Made by a program: the position numbers and the translations under genes | NCBI RefSeq assembly: GCF_000374345.1 | Contig: NZ_KB894003.1 | Location: 1 to 45,376 of the forward strand | Origin: Heyndrickxia acidiproducens DSM 23148 | GTDB lineage: Bacteria > Bacillota > Bacilli > Bacillales > Bacillaceae_C | DNA: 45,376 nt | Reading direction: 5' to 3' | Shown: positions 8,527 to 16,680 of the stretch, piece by piece | Position numbering within the stretch: position 1 is the stretch's first letter | Layout: every line of letters starts with the position of its first letter | Notes under the pieces: model-generated | Seen by the model: the letters and a program-made list of their open reading frames with translations, nothing else | What the model was told of the DNA's origin: nothing | The model's database searches: none

Positions 8527-9525
8527 ATGGATAGCATTTTAATTTTGACGATTTTAATTGTGATTTTTGCATTTGGATTTGACTTTATCAATGGTTTCCA
8601 TGATACGGCAAATGCGATTGCAACAGCCGTTTCCACAAAAGCCTTGAAGCCGCGACATGCCATTGTGATTGCAGCTACCATGAATTTTCTTGGTGCGATA
8701 TCTTTTACGGGCGTCGCAAAAACGATCACGGAAAGCATTGTAAACCCTTTTAGCATGGATAACGGTCCGTTGGTCATTCTGGCCGCACTGATTTCTTCTA
8801 TTATTTGGAACCTTATCACTTGGTATTTCGGGATCCCAAGCAGCTCATCCCACGCCATCATCGGCTCTATTGCAGGTGCCGCGATCGCGTCAGCAGGCTT
8901 CGGCGTAATCGAGTACAAAGGCTTTATTAATATTATCGAAGCATTGATTTTATCTCCGCTTCTCGCTTTTACGGTCGGCTTTATTGTTTACAGCATTTTC
9001 AAAGCGTCACTTAAAAATCTGAATCTTGCCAAGACAAACAAGCGGTTTAGAGTCATTCAAATTTTCACTGCAGCCCTGCAGTCCTATACGCACGGAACAA
9101 ATGATGCGCAAAAATCAATGGGGATCATTACAATGGCGCTGATTACGAATAATTATATCTCAACAAGCGACATTCCATTGTGGGTCCAGATCGGTTGTGC
9201 CTGCGCAATGGGGCTTGGCACTTCGATCGGCGGATGGCGGATTATCAAAACAGTCGGCGCAAATATTATGAAAATTCGCCCGATTAACGGAGTGGCAGCC
9301 GATTTAAGCTCTGCCGCTGTCATTTTTGGCGCCACCTTTATCCATTTGCCTGTCAGCACGACACATGTCATTTCCTCTTCTATCCTTGGTGTCGGAACAG
9401 CCCACAGGGTCAAAGGCGTTAAATGGGACACTGCCAAAAGAATGGTGATTACCTGGGTCATTACCCTGCCAATCGCAGCTACATTATCCGCTGTAATCTT
9501 TATGCTGTTAAACCTTGTCTTTTAA
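8527..9525 (+). CDS. pit: Low-affinity inorganic phosphate transporter, PiT family
   Basis: A 332-residue polytopic membrane protein. The duplicated PiT signatures are visible: GFDFINGFHDTANAIATAVST near the N terminus and YTHGTNDAQKSMGI in the second half, plus GIPSSSSHAIIG and LPVSTTHVISSS. It imports phosphate, probably as a metal-phosphate complex, driven by the proton gradient. It is operonic with the DUF47 gene (12-base gap, RBS AAGGAG). Confidence 0.95.
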   Translation: MDSILILTILIVIFAFGFDFINGFHDTANAIATAVSTKALKPRHAIVIAATMNFLGAISFTGVAKTITESIVNPFSMDNGPLVILAALISSIIWNLITWYFGIPSSSSHAIIGSIAGAAIASAGFGVIEYKGFINIIEALILSPLLAFTVGFIVYSIFKASLKNLNLAKTNKRFRVIQIFTAALQSYTHGTNDAQKSMGIITMALITNNYISTSDIPLWVQIGCACAMGLGTSIGGWRIIKTVGANIMKIRPINGVAADLSSAAVIFGATFIHLPVSTTHVISSSILGVGTAHRVKGVKWDTAKRMVITWVITLPIAATLSAVIFMLLNLVF

Positions 9526-9539
9526 TACGATTGTACCAG

Positions 9540-9582
9540 AATAGAGCAATATGCTGATGTGAGGCAATGCTCTATTTTTATG
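9540..9582 (+). terminator. Intrinsic terminator after pit
   Basis: ATAGAGCA pairs with TGCTCTAT around a loop of about 19 bases, followed by TTTTTAT. Confidence 0.55.
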
Positions 9583-9690
9583 TCCTTTTTAATGAATGCA
9601 GGATACGGGATTCGCAAAACCTAACAGTACCCATTCGTTACCTGGTTTTCATCATTTGTCCATATTTAAAAAAGTAATGGCAAAAAAATA

Positions 9691-9719
9691 TTGCGTTCAG
9701 TCTTTAAAACGAATATTAT
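9691..9719 (+). promoter_or_regulatory. Sigma-A promoter of the purine permease
   Basis: TTGCGT (9691-9696), 17 bases, TATTAT (9714-9719). The transcription start would be near 9726, about 37 bases before the ATG. Confidence 0.6.
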
Positions 9720-9752
9720 AGAAGATGTGTTTTTAAAATGTTCGTGTTTTGG
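9704..9752 (+). promoter_or_regulatory. Candidate PurR operator (two inverted PurBoxes)
   Basis: TTAAAACGAATATT (CGAA at 9710-9713) and, in inverted orientation, AAACACGAACATT (TTCG at 9741-9744). The gap of 27 bases between the CGAA cores fits the spacing of B. subtilis PurBox pairs. The pair straddles the -10 and early transcript, so repression is expected. No purine riboswitch aptamer is visible upstream. Confidence 0.5.
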
Positions 9753-9762
9753 AGGTTTCATC

Positions 9763-11061
9763 ATGTTTAAACTTCAAGAAAACGGTACGACGGTCAGAAC
9801 AGAAATACTTGCAGGCTTCACTACCTTTCTGACGATGGTATATGTCATCGTCGTCAATCCGGCGGTTCTTTCAAGCACCGGTGTTCCTTTTGACCAGGTC
9901 TTTATCGCAACCATCATTGGCACCGTTGCGGGAACACTTTGGATGGCTTTATGTGCAAACTATCCGATTGCGATTGCACCGGGAATGGGGTTAAACGCCT
10001 ATTTTGCTTTTTCTGTTGTCGGCACACACGGAAATATTTCATATACCACAGCTTTCGGCGCTGTATTTGTTGCAGGGATTATATTTTTCATTTTGTCTTT
10101 GACCCCTTTCCGGGAAAAATTAATTGAAGCAATCCCTGATAATTTGCGTTCCGGGATTACGGCCGGTATCGGTTTATTTATTGCCTTTATCGGGCTGCGC
10201 AGTTCCGGCATCATTGCCGCGGATAAAACAAATTTGGTCAGACTGGGCGATCTTCATTCGGCGTCTGCTGAACTTGCCCTCATCGGCCTCGCTGTTACGC
10301 TGATCTGCCTCGCGCTGAATATGAACGGCGCATTGTTCATCGGCATGATTGTAACCGGTCTGATCGCTTATTTTACCGGGCAATTGTCGTTTGACAAAGG
10401 ATTTGTTTCGCTTCCGCATATGCCGCAGGGGCTTGTTGTTGAGCATCCGCTCTCGGCAATCGCCAATGTATTTACGCACAGCTTGTATGCGGTCGTCTTT
10501 TCATTTTTGCTCGTCACCATTTTTGATACAACCGGTACGATTGTAGGCGTGGCAAAACAAGCCGGGCTGATGAAAGGAAAATCCCTGCCGCGCGCACGGC
10601 GGGCCTTGTTGAGCGACTCAATCGGGACGGTTGCTGGTTCACTGTTTGGGACAAGCCCGACAAGCGCCTATATTGAATCTTCCTCGGGGGTTGCAGCAGG
10701 CGGCAGGACAGGGCTGACAACGGTTGTTGTTGCGGTTCTGTTCATTGCCTCGGCTTTCTTCAGCCCGCTTGTTGGTGCTGTAGCCGGTCTTGAAGCGATC
10801 ACATCTCCGGCATTGATCATTGTCGGCAGTTTGATGATCGGGAGCATTTCCGATATTAAGTGGAGTCAAATTGATGAGGCGTTTCCGGCATTCCTGATCA
10901 TTCTAATCATGCCGCTGACAGGCAGCATTTCAACTGGTATTGCATTAGGCTTCATTTCCTATCCGATTTTGAAAATTTTTAAAGGCAAATGGCGCGAAGT
11001 ACATCCGTTTGTCTATATATTCGCGGTCCTTTTCTTTATCCAATTGGCATTTTTGCAATAA
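9763..11061 (+). CDS. pbuG: NCS2/AzgA-type guanine/hypoxanthine permease
   Basis: A 432-residue polytopic protein of the AzgA group of purine permeases (PbuG/PbuO type): TEILAGFTTFLTMVYVIVVNP at the N terminus, GMGLNAYFAF around residue 75, IFDTTGTIVGVA and GTSPTSAYIESSSGVAAGGRTGL in the second half. It imports hypoxanthine and guanine with protons. An open frame begins at 9691, but ATG 9763 follows GGAGG and is the family start. PbuG and PbuO cannot be told apart with certainty by eye. Confidence 0.85.
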   Translation: MFKLQENGTTVRTEILAGFTTFLTMVYVIVVNPAVLSSTGVPFDQVFIATIIGTVAGTLWMALCANYPIAIAPGMGLNAYFAFSVVGTHGNISYTTAFGAVFVAGIIFFILSLTPFREKLIEAIPDNLRSGITAGIGLFIAFIGLRSSGIIAADKTNLVRLGDLHSASAELALIGLAVTLICLALNMNGALFIGMIVTGLIAYFTGQLSFDKGFVSLPHMPQGLVVEHPLSAIANVFTHSLYAVVFSFLLVTIFDTTGTIVGVAKQAGLMKGKSLPRARRALLSDSIGTVAGSLFGTSPTSAYIESSSGVAAGGRTGLTTVVVAVLFIASAFFSPLVGAVAGLEAITSPALIIVGSLMIGSISDIKWSQIDEAFPAFLIILIMPLTGSISTGIALGFISYPILKIFKGKWREVHPFVYIFAVLFFIQLAFLQ

Positions 11062-11068
11062 AAACAGC

Positions 11069-11106
11069 AGGCCTGGCACAAATGAAAGTGCCCGGCCTTT
11101 TTTTGG
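11069..11106 (+). terminator. Intrinsic terminator after the purine permease
   Basis: AGGCCTGGCAC / GTGCCCGGCCT with one mismatch, loop AAATGAAA, then seven T. Confidence 0.8.
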
Positions 11107-11276
11107 TGAACAGGATATGCCTGAATAGACTTTTTCATGTCTTTTTGTGCCTTGTTTATGTCTCTTCTCATTTTCTTGTCCGCTCCACGATTTTTCATCT
11201 ACATGTTTTCTTTCATGCCTATTTGCCGTTGATTCACGCCTGCTTTTACATTATCCTGTCCATTCTACTTTTTTGT

Positions 11277-13406
11277 TTATTCAAACAGTCCGCTTTCCTT
11301 CCCTTTTCTTGTAAAACGTTCGGTCATACGGCTGAGCAGTTTCTTGGCGACGATCCCGAAAATGAGCGCAACTGCCAGAAATCCTGCCAGATAAACGATA
11401 TCTGTGACCACAGCTTCCATCAGCATTCCGCCAACAGCTTCACGCATTAAGCCAATTCCGTAAGTAAATGGCAGCAGCGGATGAATATGTTGAAAAAAAG
11501 ACGGTTCCATCTGGATTGGAAAAGTGCCGCCCGAACCGGAAATTTGCAGGACAAGCAGGACAATACCAAGTGCTTTTCCCGCATTGCCAAAAACAGAAAC
11601 GAGTGTATAGACCATTACAGTAAAGACAGCCCCAATACCGATACCGAAAAAAATAAACCAGGCTTTTTCTTGCACATCCACATGCAAAATAAAAAGGTCA
11701 CCCGCCGCCGTAATCGACGACTGGAAAAGCCCAATCGTTAAAAACAGCAGCAGTTTGCCGAAATAGACTTGCCAGCTGGCATGTGCGCCGTCATGATGGT
11801 GTTCAACCGACAGCAGGGATACCAGCAGCATTGCCCCCACCCAAAAAGACAGCACCGTATAAAACGGAGCCATGCCCGAACCGTAATTTTTGATTGGATA
11901 TAGGACTTTTTCTTTCAGCGATACAGGCTGCTTTAAAAATTCGCTTTCTTCCTGTGCATCGTTCTTCAACAATTGAATCCACTGGTCTATATTTTCCTGT
12001 TTTTCAAAGGCTCGAATTTTATCAGCCAGTTTCCTGATTTTTCTCTCAGCAGCCGGCAGTTCCGTTTCAGCCGTTTTCAATTTTGCCTTTCCGATTGCAA
12101 GCCCGGTTTTTGTATCGCGGAGAATCGTCTGGATTTCCGGCAGGCTGCCTTCCAATTTTTGAAACAGTTTGTTTGCTTTTGCACTGTCCTGCCCGGCTTG
12201 TGACACAAATGTTTTTAAATCCGTGGCGATCTTTGCGCCATCGTTTCCAAGCAGGCTGCCGGCAATGGCCCCGGCACGGCCGGCTTCCTGCTGCAGGTCT
12301 GCCTGTAATGTTTTCGGCAGCAACCCGTTATTTACCTGTTGGAGAATTTTCCCGTTCAAATCCTGCTGTTTTTGAAAGGATTGGCTGAGTGCAGTAAACC
12401 GGGCTGCCATACGGATTAGATCCTGAGAATCTGTTTCTTCAGCAGCAGTTTTCAGCAAATCCCCGAACGCGTCAGACACCTGTTTGCTATTTCGCAAAAT
12501 CATCGTATTTTTTGGCACTGTTTCTGCAATTTTCGGATTGTCTGCCAGCATACTCACCTGGTACGAGACTGCAGGGGCGGCATTCAGCGCTTCCAGTCCG
12601 GTTTTGATCACGGTATCCGTCTGTTCAAGCAAACTTTCGGTGTTTCCAAAAAAGCGGGTCATATCCCCTGAGACGGTTTTGCCGCGTTCTGCAAGCCGCA
12701 TCACATCAGGCATCGCGGCTTCTGCCTGCTTTCTTACTGCGTCTGCTTTCGTAATATCCTGATCTGCCGTCCTGATGATCCGGTTTAGCTCCGGAATATC
12801 TCCCTCCAATCTAAAAACCCATGCTTTAAAGTTCGCGATATCCGGCAAATCCTTTTCAAGTTCAATGCCGATTTGATTAAACATTGTAAAGATCGTTTTG
12901 CTGACGGTTTTTACAAATGCTGAACTGATTTGCTGTGTAATGGCAGATGCACCCGACCCTGTTATTTTAGGAGCAATCGCATTGATTTTTTCATTTACGG
13001 TATAAGTAATGACCGGTTTCTCCGGCTTATCACTTAGGATGGAAACCAGTTTTTCCGAAAAATTTTCCGGTATGGTCAGGCTTGCATAATATTCTCCGGT
13101 CTTTACTCCGTGTGCGGCTTCCTTTTCCTGCACAAACCTCCAGCCGAGCGTTTTATTTTGTTTCAACTTTTTCACGACTTCATTACCGGCATGTACTTTT
13201 TTTCCGTTGATCGCTGTCCCCCGGTCCAAATTCACAACGGCTACCGCAATTCCTTTTGTGTGGCCGTATGGATCCCAGGATGCCTTGATGTTAAACCAGG
13301 CATACAATGATGGAAGAATGATCAAGGCGGCAATGATCAGGCTTGCTGCCCAGTTTGTTGTGATTTTTTTCAAATCGGTTGTATAAATCTTCCATACTTT
13401 TTCCAT
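11277..13406 (-). CDS. yhgE: YhgE/Pip domain membrane protein
   Basis: A 709-residue protein with YhgE/Pip architecture: one N-terminal membrane helix (WAASLIIAALIILPSLYAWFN), a long helical extracellular region of about 480 residues beginning DPYGHTKGIAVAVVNLD, and a C-terminal block of five to six helices. This family includes the Lactococcus phage infection protein Pip and resembles ABC-2-type permeases and EsaA of type VII secretion; its biochemical role is open. The frame runs upstream to 13553, but ATG 13406 follows GGAGG and begins the conserved N terminus. No ESX genes are nearby. Confidence 0.85.
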   Translation of the reverse strand: MEKVWKIYTTDLKKITTNWAASLIIAALIILPSLYAWFNIKASWDPYGHTKGIAVAVVNLDRGTAINGKKVHAGNEVVKKLKQNKTLGWRFVQEKEAAHGVKTGEYYASLTIPENFSEKLVSILSDKPEKPVITYTVNEKINAIAPKITGSGASAITQQISSAFVKTVSKTIFTMFNQIGIELEKDLPDIANFKAWVFRLEGDIPELNRIIRTADQDITKADAVRKQAEAAMPDVMRLAERGKTVSGDMTRFFGNTESLLEQTDTVIKTGLEALNAAPAVSYQVSMLADNPKIAETVPKNTMILRNSKQVSDAFGDLLKTAAEETDSQDLIRMAARFTALSQSFQKQQDLNGKILQQVNNGLLPKTLQADLQQEAGRAGAIAGSLLGNDGAKIATDLKTFVSQAGQDSAKANKLFQKLEGSLPEIQTILRDTKTGLAIGKAKLKTAETELPAAERKIRKLADKIRAFEKQENIDQWIQLLKNDAQEESEFLKQPVSLKEKVLYPIKNYGSGMAPFYTVLSFWVGAMLLVSLLSVEHHHDGAHASWQVYFGKLLLFLTIGLFQSSITAAGDLFILHVDVQEKAWFIFFGIGIGAVFTVMVYTLVSVFGNAGKALGIVLLVLQISGSGGTFPIQMEPSFFQHIHPLLPFTYGIGLMREAVGGMLMEAVVTDIVYLAGFLAVALIFGIVAKKLLSRMTERFTRKGKESGLFE

Positions 13407-13469
13407 TGGCAGCCTCCAAATGTTATTGTACCTATATGTTTTCCAACCGTTTGAACTGTCATGTACACG

Positions 13470-13505
13470 CAAAAAAGCCTGTGCGTCTCCGGTCCCGCAC
13501 AGGCT
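13470..13505 (-). terminator. Intrinsic terminator on the minus strand
   Basis: GCCTGTGCG / CGCACAGGC followed by six T on the minus strand. It separates the HD hydrolase gene from yhgE, so yhgE needs its own promoter. A TACAAT near 13425-13430 is a possible -10. Confidence 0.8.
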
Positions 13506-13670
13506 AGCGTCAAACAAGCCATTTTCCTTATGTAATTGATTTGCGGCCCGCACAAGCAGGCGTCTGCTGTAACGTAAATATTACGGATGAAAGCCGGTGC
13601 CCTCATTTTGCGGTTTTACAAGCGGCAAGTCCGCCATTTCACCGGCAAAGTCCGTATCCTTACACCTTAT

Positions 13671-14219
13671 TCATGTCCGGATAACGCCAAAAACCTGCTT
13701 TATTTCCGACTGCAGCTGCTCCAGTAAAGGAAAAGAATGGTTCAGCGCAATACTTTCTGCAATACTTCGATAGTACCATTCCTGCTTTTCTTTTCCACGG
13801 CTGAACGCGTTCCACACGCTTTCCCCATTTTTTCGCAATCCTTCGTGTATCGTTTTCAAATTGTGGAGTTTATCTGCACATATGATCATACAAATTTCCT
13901 CTTCTGCCGTTTTTAATAGCTCGATGGTATGCTGTTTCCGTTCCTCCCAGCGCACATTTTTAGGCGGTTCGGTGCAGGCTTCAACAATGCGGGCAACATC
14001 GCTTCCAAACTCGTCTTTTATCTCCTCGTTTGTCACCGCAGTATCTTCAACCGTATCATGAAGAAGCGCTGCTGTGACCACTTCTTTGCGGCAGCCTTCT
14101 TTTAAAAGCATCATGGCAACCGCATACGGATGCGCAATATACGGAAGGTCGGACGCTTTCCGGTATTGGCCTTCATGTGCCTTTGCCGCAAACTCAATTG
14201 CTTTTTCTATGATTTCCAT
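13671..14219 (-). CDS. Single-domain HD hydrolase, RelA/SpoT (MESH1)-like
   Basis: A 182-residue soluble HD phosphohydrolase. Metal and catalytic residues follow the RelA/SpoT hydrolase pattern: H30 in AHPYAVAMML, H54-D55 and E58-D59 in ALLHDTVEDT, and D116 in ADKLHNLKTI. There is no synthetase or regulatory domain, so it matches a small alarmone hydrolase (MESH1/SAH) that would remove the 3-prime pyrophosphate of (p)ppGpp; another nucleotide substrate is possible. An in-frame ATG at 14240 is an alternative start. ATG 14219 was chosen because the family begins there and AGAGGA precedes it. Confidence 0.75.
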   Translation of the reverse strand: MEIIEKAIEFAAKAHEGQYRKASDLPYIAHPYAVAMMLLKEGCRKEVVTAALLHDTVEDTAVTNEEIKDEFGSDVARIVEACTEPPKNVRWEERKQHTIELLKTAEEEICMIICADKLHNLKTIHEGLRKNGESVWNAFSRGKEKQEWYYRSIAESIALNHSFPLLEQLQSEIKQVFGVIRT

Positions 14220-14393
14220 AAGAAATTCCTCTCTTCTCATTCAAAACCTACTCCTATCATCATACCAAAACGGCACAGCTATACATGAATGAAAATCGAA
14301 AAGTTCAGCACTATTTTTGGGTTTCAGAACATCAAAAAGGATCCTTGACCGGCACAAAGGCACGGAATATTTTTTCCTGTCCTCTCTGAATTG

Positions 14394-14421
14394 AAAAAGA
14401 AGCAGATCCCTGCTTCTTTTT
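14394..14421. terminator. Intrinsic terminator after the ABC-F gene
   Basis: AAAAAGAAGCAG / CTGCTTCTTTTT, a 12-bp stem with a 4-base loop; a T-run is present on both strands. Confidence 0.75.
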
Positions 14422-14428
14422 CACGTTT

Positions 14429-16108
14429 TTATTGCCGCAGTCTGCGCTTTTGTTCCATCAATTTCTGCAGTTCCTTATCCATTTCCTGATATTCCGTACT
14501 GCCCGGAGCACATAAGCTGATTTTTCCAATGTACTCGGCAATTTTTGTCTCCAGAACGGCCAATTCTTCATTTCTTTCTTGCTGTGCTGCTTTTTCGCGG
14601 CCTTCTCTTTTCCCCGCTTCCACCCGCTGAATCCGTCCATCATCAAACAACAGCATTTTATTACACAGTTTTTCAATAAAATAACGGTCATGCGAAACGA
14701 CCAGCAGCGTTCCTTGGAACATCGACAGTGTGTCTTCCATCTGCTCCCGGCTTGGCAAATCAAGGTGGTTTGTTGGTTCATCTAAAATTAAAACATCATA
14801 TGCTTCTAAAACCATTTTCGCAAGCTTTACTTTTATCCTTTCACCCATGCTAAGGAATGCGAGTGGCTTCGATATTTTTTCCGGCCCCAGCTCCAAATTT
14901 GCCAAAGTCATCCTTGCTTTTGATATATCATCACGGTCCGCCGTGCCAATATATTGAAGTGCTGTTTTTTCAAGCGGCAGGCCCTGCATATCCTGGCTTA
15001 AATATGCAATCCGGAGCGAACCACTTTTCCAAATTTCCCCGGAAGTTGCCGGTTCTTCCCCCAGCAACATTCTGATCAGTGTTGTTTTGCCGCATCCATT
15101 CGGCCCCGATAAAGCGATATGCTCGCCGTCATTTACATAAAAACGGCTGTTCCGGAATAAAACGCGATCTCCGTAGGTTTTCGTTAAGTCTTTTACTTCG
15201 AGAATTCTTTGCCCGCGTTTTTGGCGCGTTTTAAAGTCGAAGCGAATGTCGGCATCTTCTTTCGGCTTATCCACTTTGTGTTTTGAAAGCTCAGATTCCA
15301 GCCTTTTTTGCTTGGATTTTATCTGTTTATCTATTTTCTTTGCCCTTACCCCATCGAATTCTTTTATGTTGTCCCCTTTTCCCGCTTCCCGATGTGCTTT
15401 ATCCGACCATTGCTTGAGCGCAGTGATTTGCCGCTGCACCCGCTTTATATCTTTTTGCTGCTTTTCATATGCCTGTTTCTGCTGTCGCACATGAAATGCT
15501 TTTTTCTTGTAGAAAGCGGTATAGTTGCCTTCATAAATGGAAAGCTTTCCATCCTCCAATTCAAAAATTTTATTTGCCGTCCGATCCAGAAAATAGCGGT
15601 CATGGGAGATGATCAGGGCGGCCCCTTTGAAGGCAGCCAATGTATCAGCGAGCCAGTCGGTGCCTCTTTCATCAAGATGGTTGGTTGGCTCATCCAAAAT
15701 GACAAACTCCGGCCGGGCAGCCCAAATTTCAGCCAGCGCCAATTTGAGGCGCTCGCCCCCGCTCATCCCCTTTTTTCTTTCTTCATTCCAGCTTTGAAGC
15801 CGGGAAAGTCCAAGTTCACTTGCAGTATGCAAAATCTCCCCGTTTTCTGCGAGATTTTTCCCGGTCACATCTCCGGCACCTGCCATTTGTGGGAGATAGC
15901 CAATTTTTAATGATGGCGGAAATTTAGAGAGGGTACCGCTATCCGCTTCCAATTGGCCAAGCAGAATTTTGGCGAGTGTTGTTTTCCCAGTACCGTTCCA
16001 ACCAACGAGCCCGATTTTTTCTCCCGTATTTATTTTAAAAGAAATATCCTTTAATAGCGTACGATCTCCGAAACTTTTGCTGATATTCCTCGCTTCAAAA
16101 ATGTCCAT
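14429..16108 (-). CDS. ABC-F ribosome-protection ATPase, VmlR/Vga-like
   Basis: A 559-residue soluble protein with two ABC ATPase domains and no membrane segment. Walker A motifs are GWNGTGKTT (36-44) and GPNGCGKTT (about 340); signatures are MSGGE and LSMGE; Walker B motifs are LDEPTNHLD twice. The interdomain linker (about 195-285, QWSDKAHREAGKGDNIKEF..RAKKIDKQIKSKQKRLE) and the C-terminal coiled extension closely resemble B. subtilis VmlR, which displaces pleuromutilin, lincosamide and streptogramin A drugs from the ribosome. Resistance spectrum depends on the linker tip and cannot be read here. RBS GGGGAGG is sequestered by a hairpin. Confidence 0.85.
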   Translation of the reverse strand: MDIFEARNISKSFGDRTLLKDISFKINTGEKIGLVGWNGTGKTTLAKILLGQLEADSGTLSKFPPSLKIGYLPQMAGAGDVTGKNLAENGEILHTASELGLSRLQSWNEERKKGMSGGERLKLALAEIWAARPEFVILDEPTNHLDERGTDWLADTLAAFKGAALIISHDRYFLDRTANKIFELEDGKLSIYEGNYTAFYKKKAFHVRQQKQAYEKQQKDIKRVQRQITALKQWSDKAHREAGKGDNIKEFDGVRAKKIDKQIKSKQKRLESELSKHKVDKPKEDADIRFDFKTRQKRGQRILEVKDLTKTYGDRVLFRNSRFYVNDGEHIALSGPNGCGKTTLIRMLLGEEPATSGEIWKSGSLRIAYLSQDMQGLPLEKTALQYIGTADRDDISKARMTLANLELGPEKISKPLAFLSMGERIKVKLAKMVLEAYDVLILDEPTNHLDLPSREQMEDTLSMFQGTLLVVSHDRYFIEKLCNKMLLFDDGRIQRVEAGKREGREKAAQQERNEELAVLETKIAEYIGKISLCAPGSTEYQEMDKELQKLMEQKRRLRQ

Positions 16109-16365
16109 ACAAAAACCTCCCCGGAAAATCCTGGAGAGGTTGGATTCAAAAAAGCCCGTAAAACCGTGTCAAAAAACACACATAAGCATCCCGTCTTAAC
16201 AACAGAAGCTCATGTAATTTATGCTTGACCGGTAAAAAAGCGCAGACTAATCCAATTCTCCAGGTTTCCTCATTTTTTAGCCTATTCATGAGTAATCTCC
16301 CGTAAAATCAGATTAGTTCTTCATCGCTCCATATACCGTCCTTTTTCAGATTTATGTTCACAAAT
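16109..16365 (-). promoter_or_regulatory. Attenuator-type leader of the ABC-F gene
   Basis: A roughly 250-base leader with layered signals. (1) uORF ATG-GAG-CGA-TGA at 16332-16321, preceded by AAAGGA at 6 bases. (2) A terminator-like structure: AGCG (16325-16328) and ACTAATC (16311-16317) pair with GATTAGT (16246-16252) and CGCT (16239-16242), then six U. The uORF overlaps the 5-prime arm. (3) A hairpin at 16114-16141 (AACCTCTCC / GGGGAGGTT) that buries the RBS of the ABC-F gene. This fits drug-induced ribosome stalling that relieves termination and opens the RBS. Pairings were found by eye. Confidence 0.6.
16146..16289 (-). CDS. Possible 47-codon leader ORF upstream of the ABC-F gene
   Basis: ATG at 16289 is preceded by GGGAG at 7 bases. 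The frame encodes a basic, hydrophobic peptide beginning MNRLKNEETW and ends 5 bases before the hairpin that masks the ABC-F RBS. It has no known relative. It may be a regulatory leader peptide or chance. Confidence 0.35.
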   Translation of the reverse strand: MNRLKNEETWRIGLVCAFLPVKHKLHELLLLRRDAYVCFLTRFYGLF

Positions 16366-16380
16366 ATTATATGTGAACAT
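16354..16380. promoter_or_regulatory. Palindrome over the ABC-F promoter -10 (candidate operator)
   Basis: Perfect 9-bp arms ATGTTCACA (16354-16362) and TGTGAACAT (16372-16380) around a 9-base AT spacer that contains the -10 box. This is a classical repressor-site geometry. The regulator is not identified. Confidence 0.45.
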
Positions 16381-16394
16381 TTTTATCTCGTCAA
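16366..16394 (-). promoter_or_regulatory. Sigma-A promoter of the ABC-F gene
   Basis: On the minus strand TTGACG (16394-16389), 17 bases, TATAAT (16371-16366), near consensus. Confidence 0.7.
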
Positions 16395-16439
16395 TATTCT
16401 GTCAACAAGAACGATTATAACAACCATCAACCGGCTCTG

Positions 16440-16640
16440 CATCATGTTTTCGGTGCTTAAACAGTTACGAAGCGCATTCGCTTATCCCACTCTAAACGGG
16501 CAGTAAGACTCCCACCTCAAGATTCAAGGTACGAAGAAGATAGGTGGGAGATCAAACTGCCCGTAAAGGTCCGATTGGTTCAACTAACCATCAGTGGGGG
16601 ATGAAGGAAAACCCCCACTGATGGAAGTTTCACTTTATCT
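16440..16640 (+). mobile_element. Orphan IS200/IS605-type right end (omega-RNA-like), no transposase
   Basis: Three nested or serial hairpins: CGGGCAGT (16497-16504) with ACTGCCCG (16556-16563); inside it CTCCCACCT (16509-16517) with AGGTGGGAG (16542-16550); then a perfect 13-bp stem CCATCAGTGGGGG (16588-16600) with CCCCCACTGATGG (16612-16624), followed by AAGTTTCACTTTAT. I recognise the last block and its GGTTCAACTAACC lead-in as the 3-prime end of IS1341-type (TnpB) elements, where it doubles as the guide-RNA scaffold. No tnpA or tnpB remains. Confidence 0.5.
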
Positions 16641-16680
16641 TTTCTGGAGTGATCAATGCCTGGGATGAAGCGGTTATATA

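Noticed and set aside
9526..9762. Purine riboswitch before the permease
   Set aside because: The conserved aptamer core and P1 stem are not visible; a PurBox pair explains the region better.
11277..13406. Type VII secretion component EsaA
   Set aside because: Architecture is similar, but no EsxA, EssC or other ESX gene lies nearby, so YhgE/Pip is the safer call.
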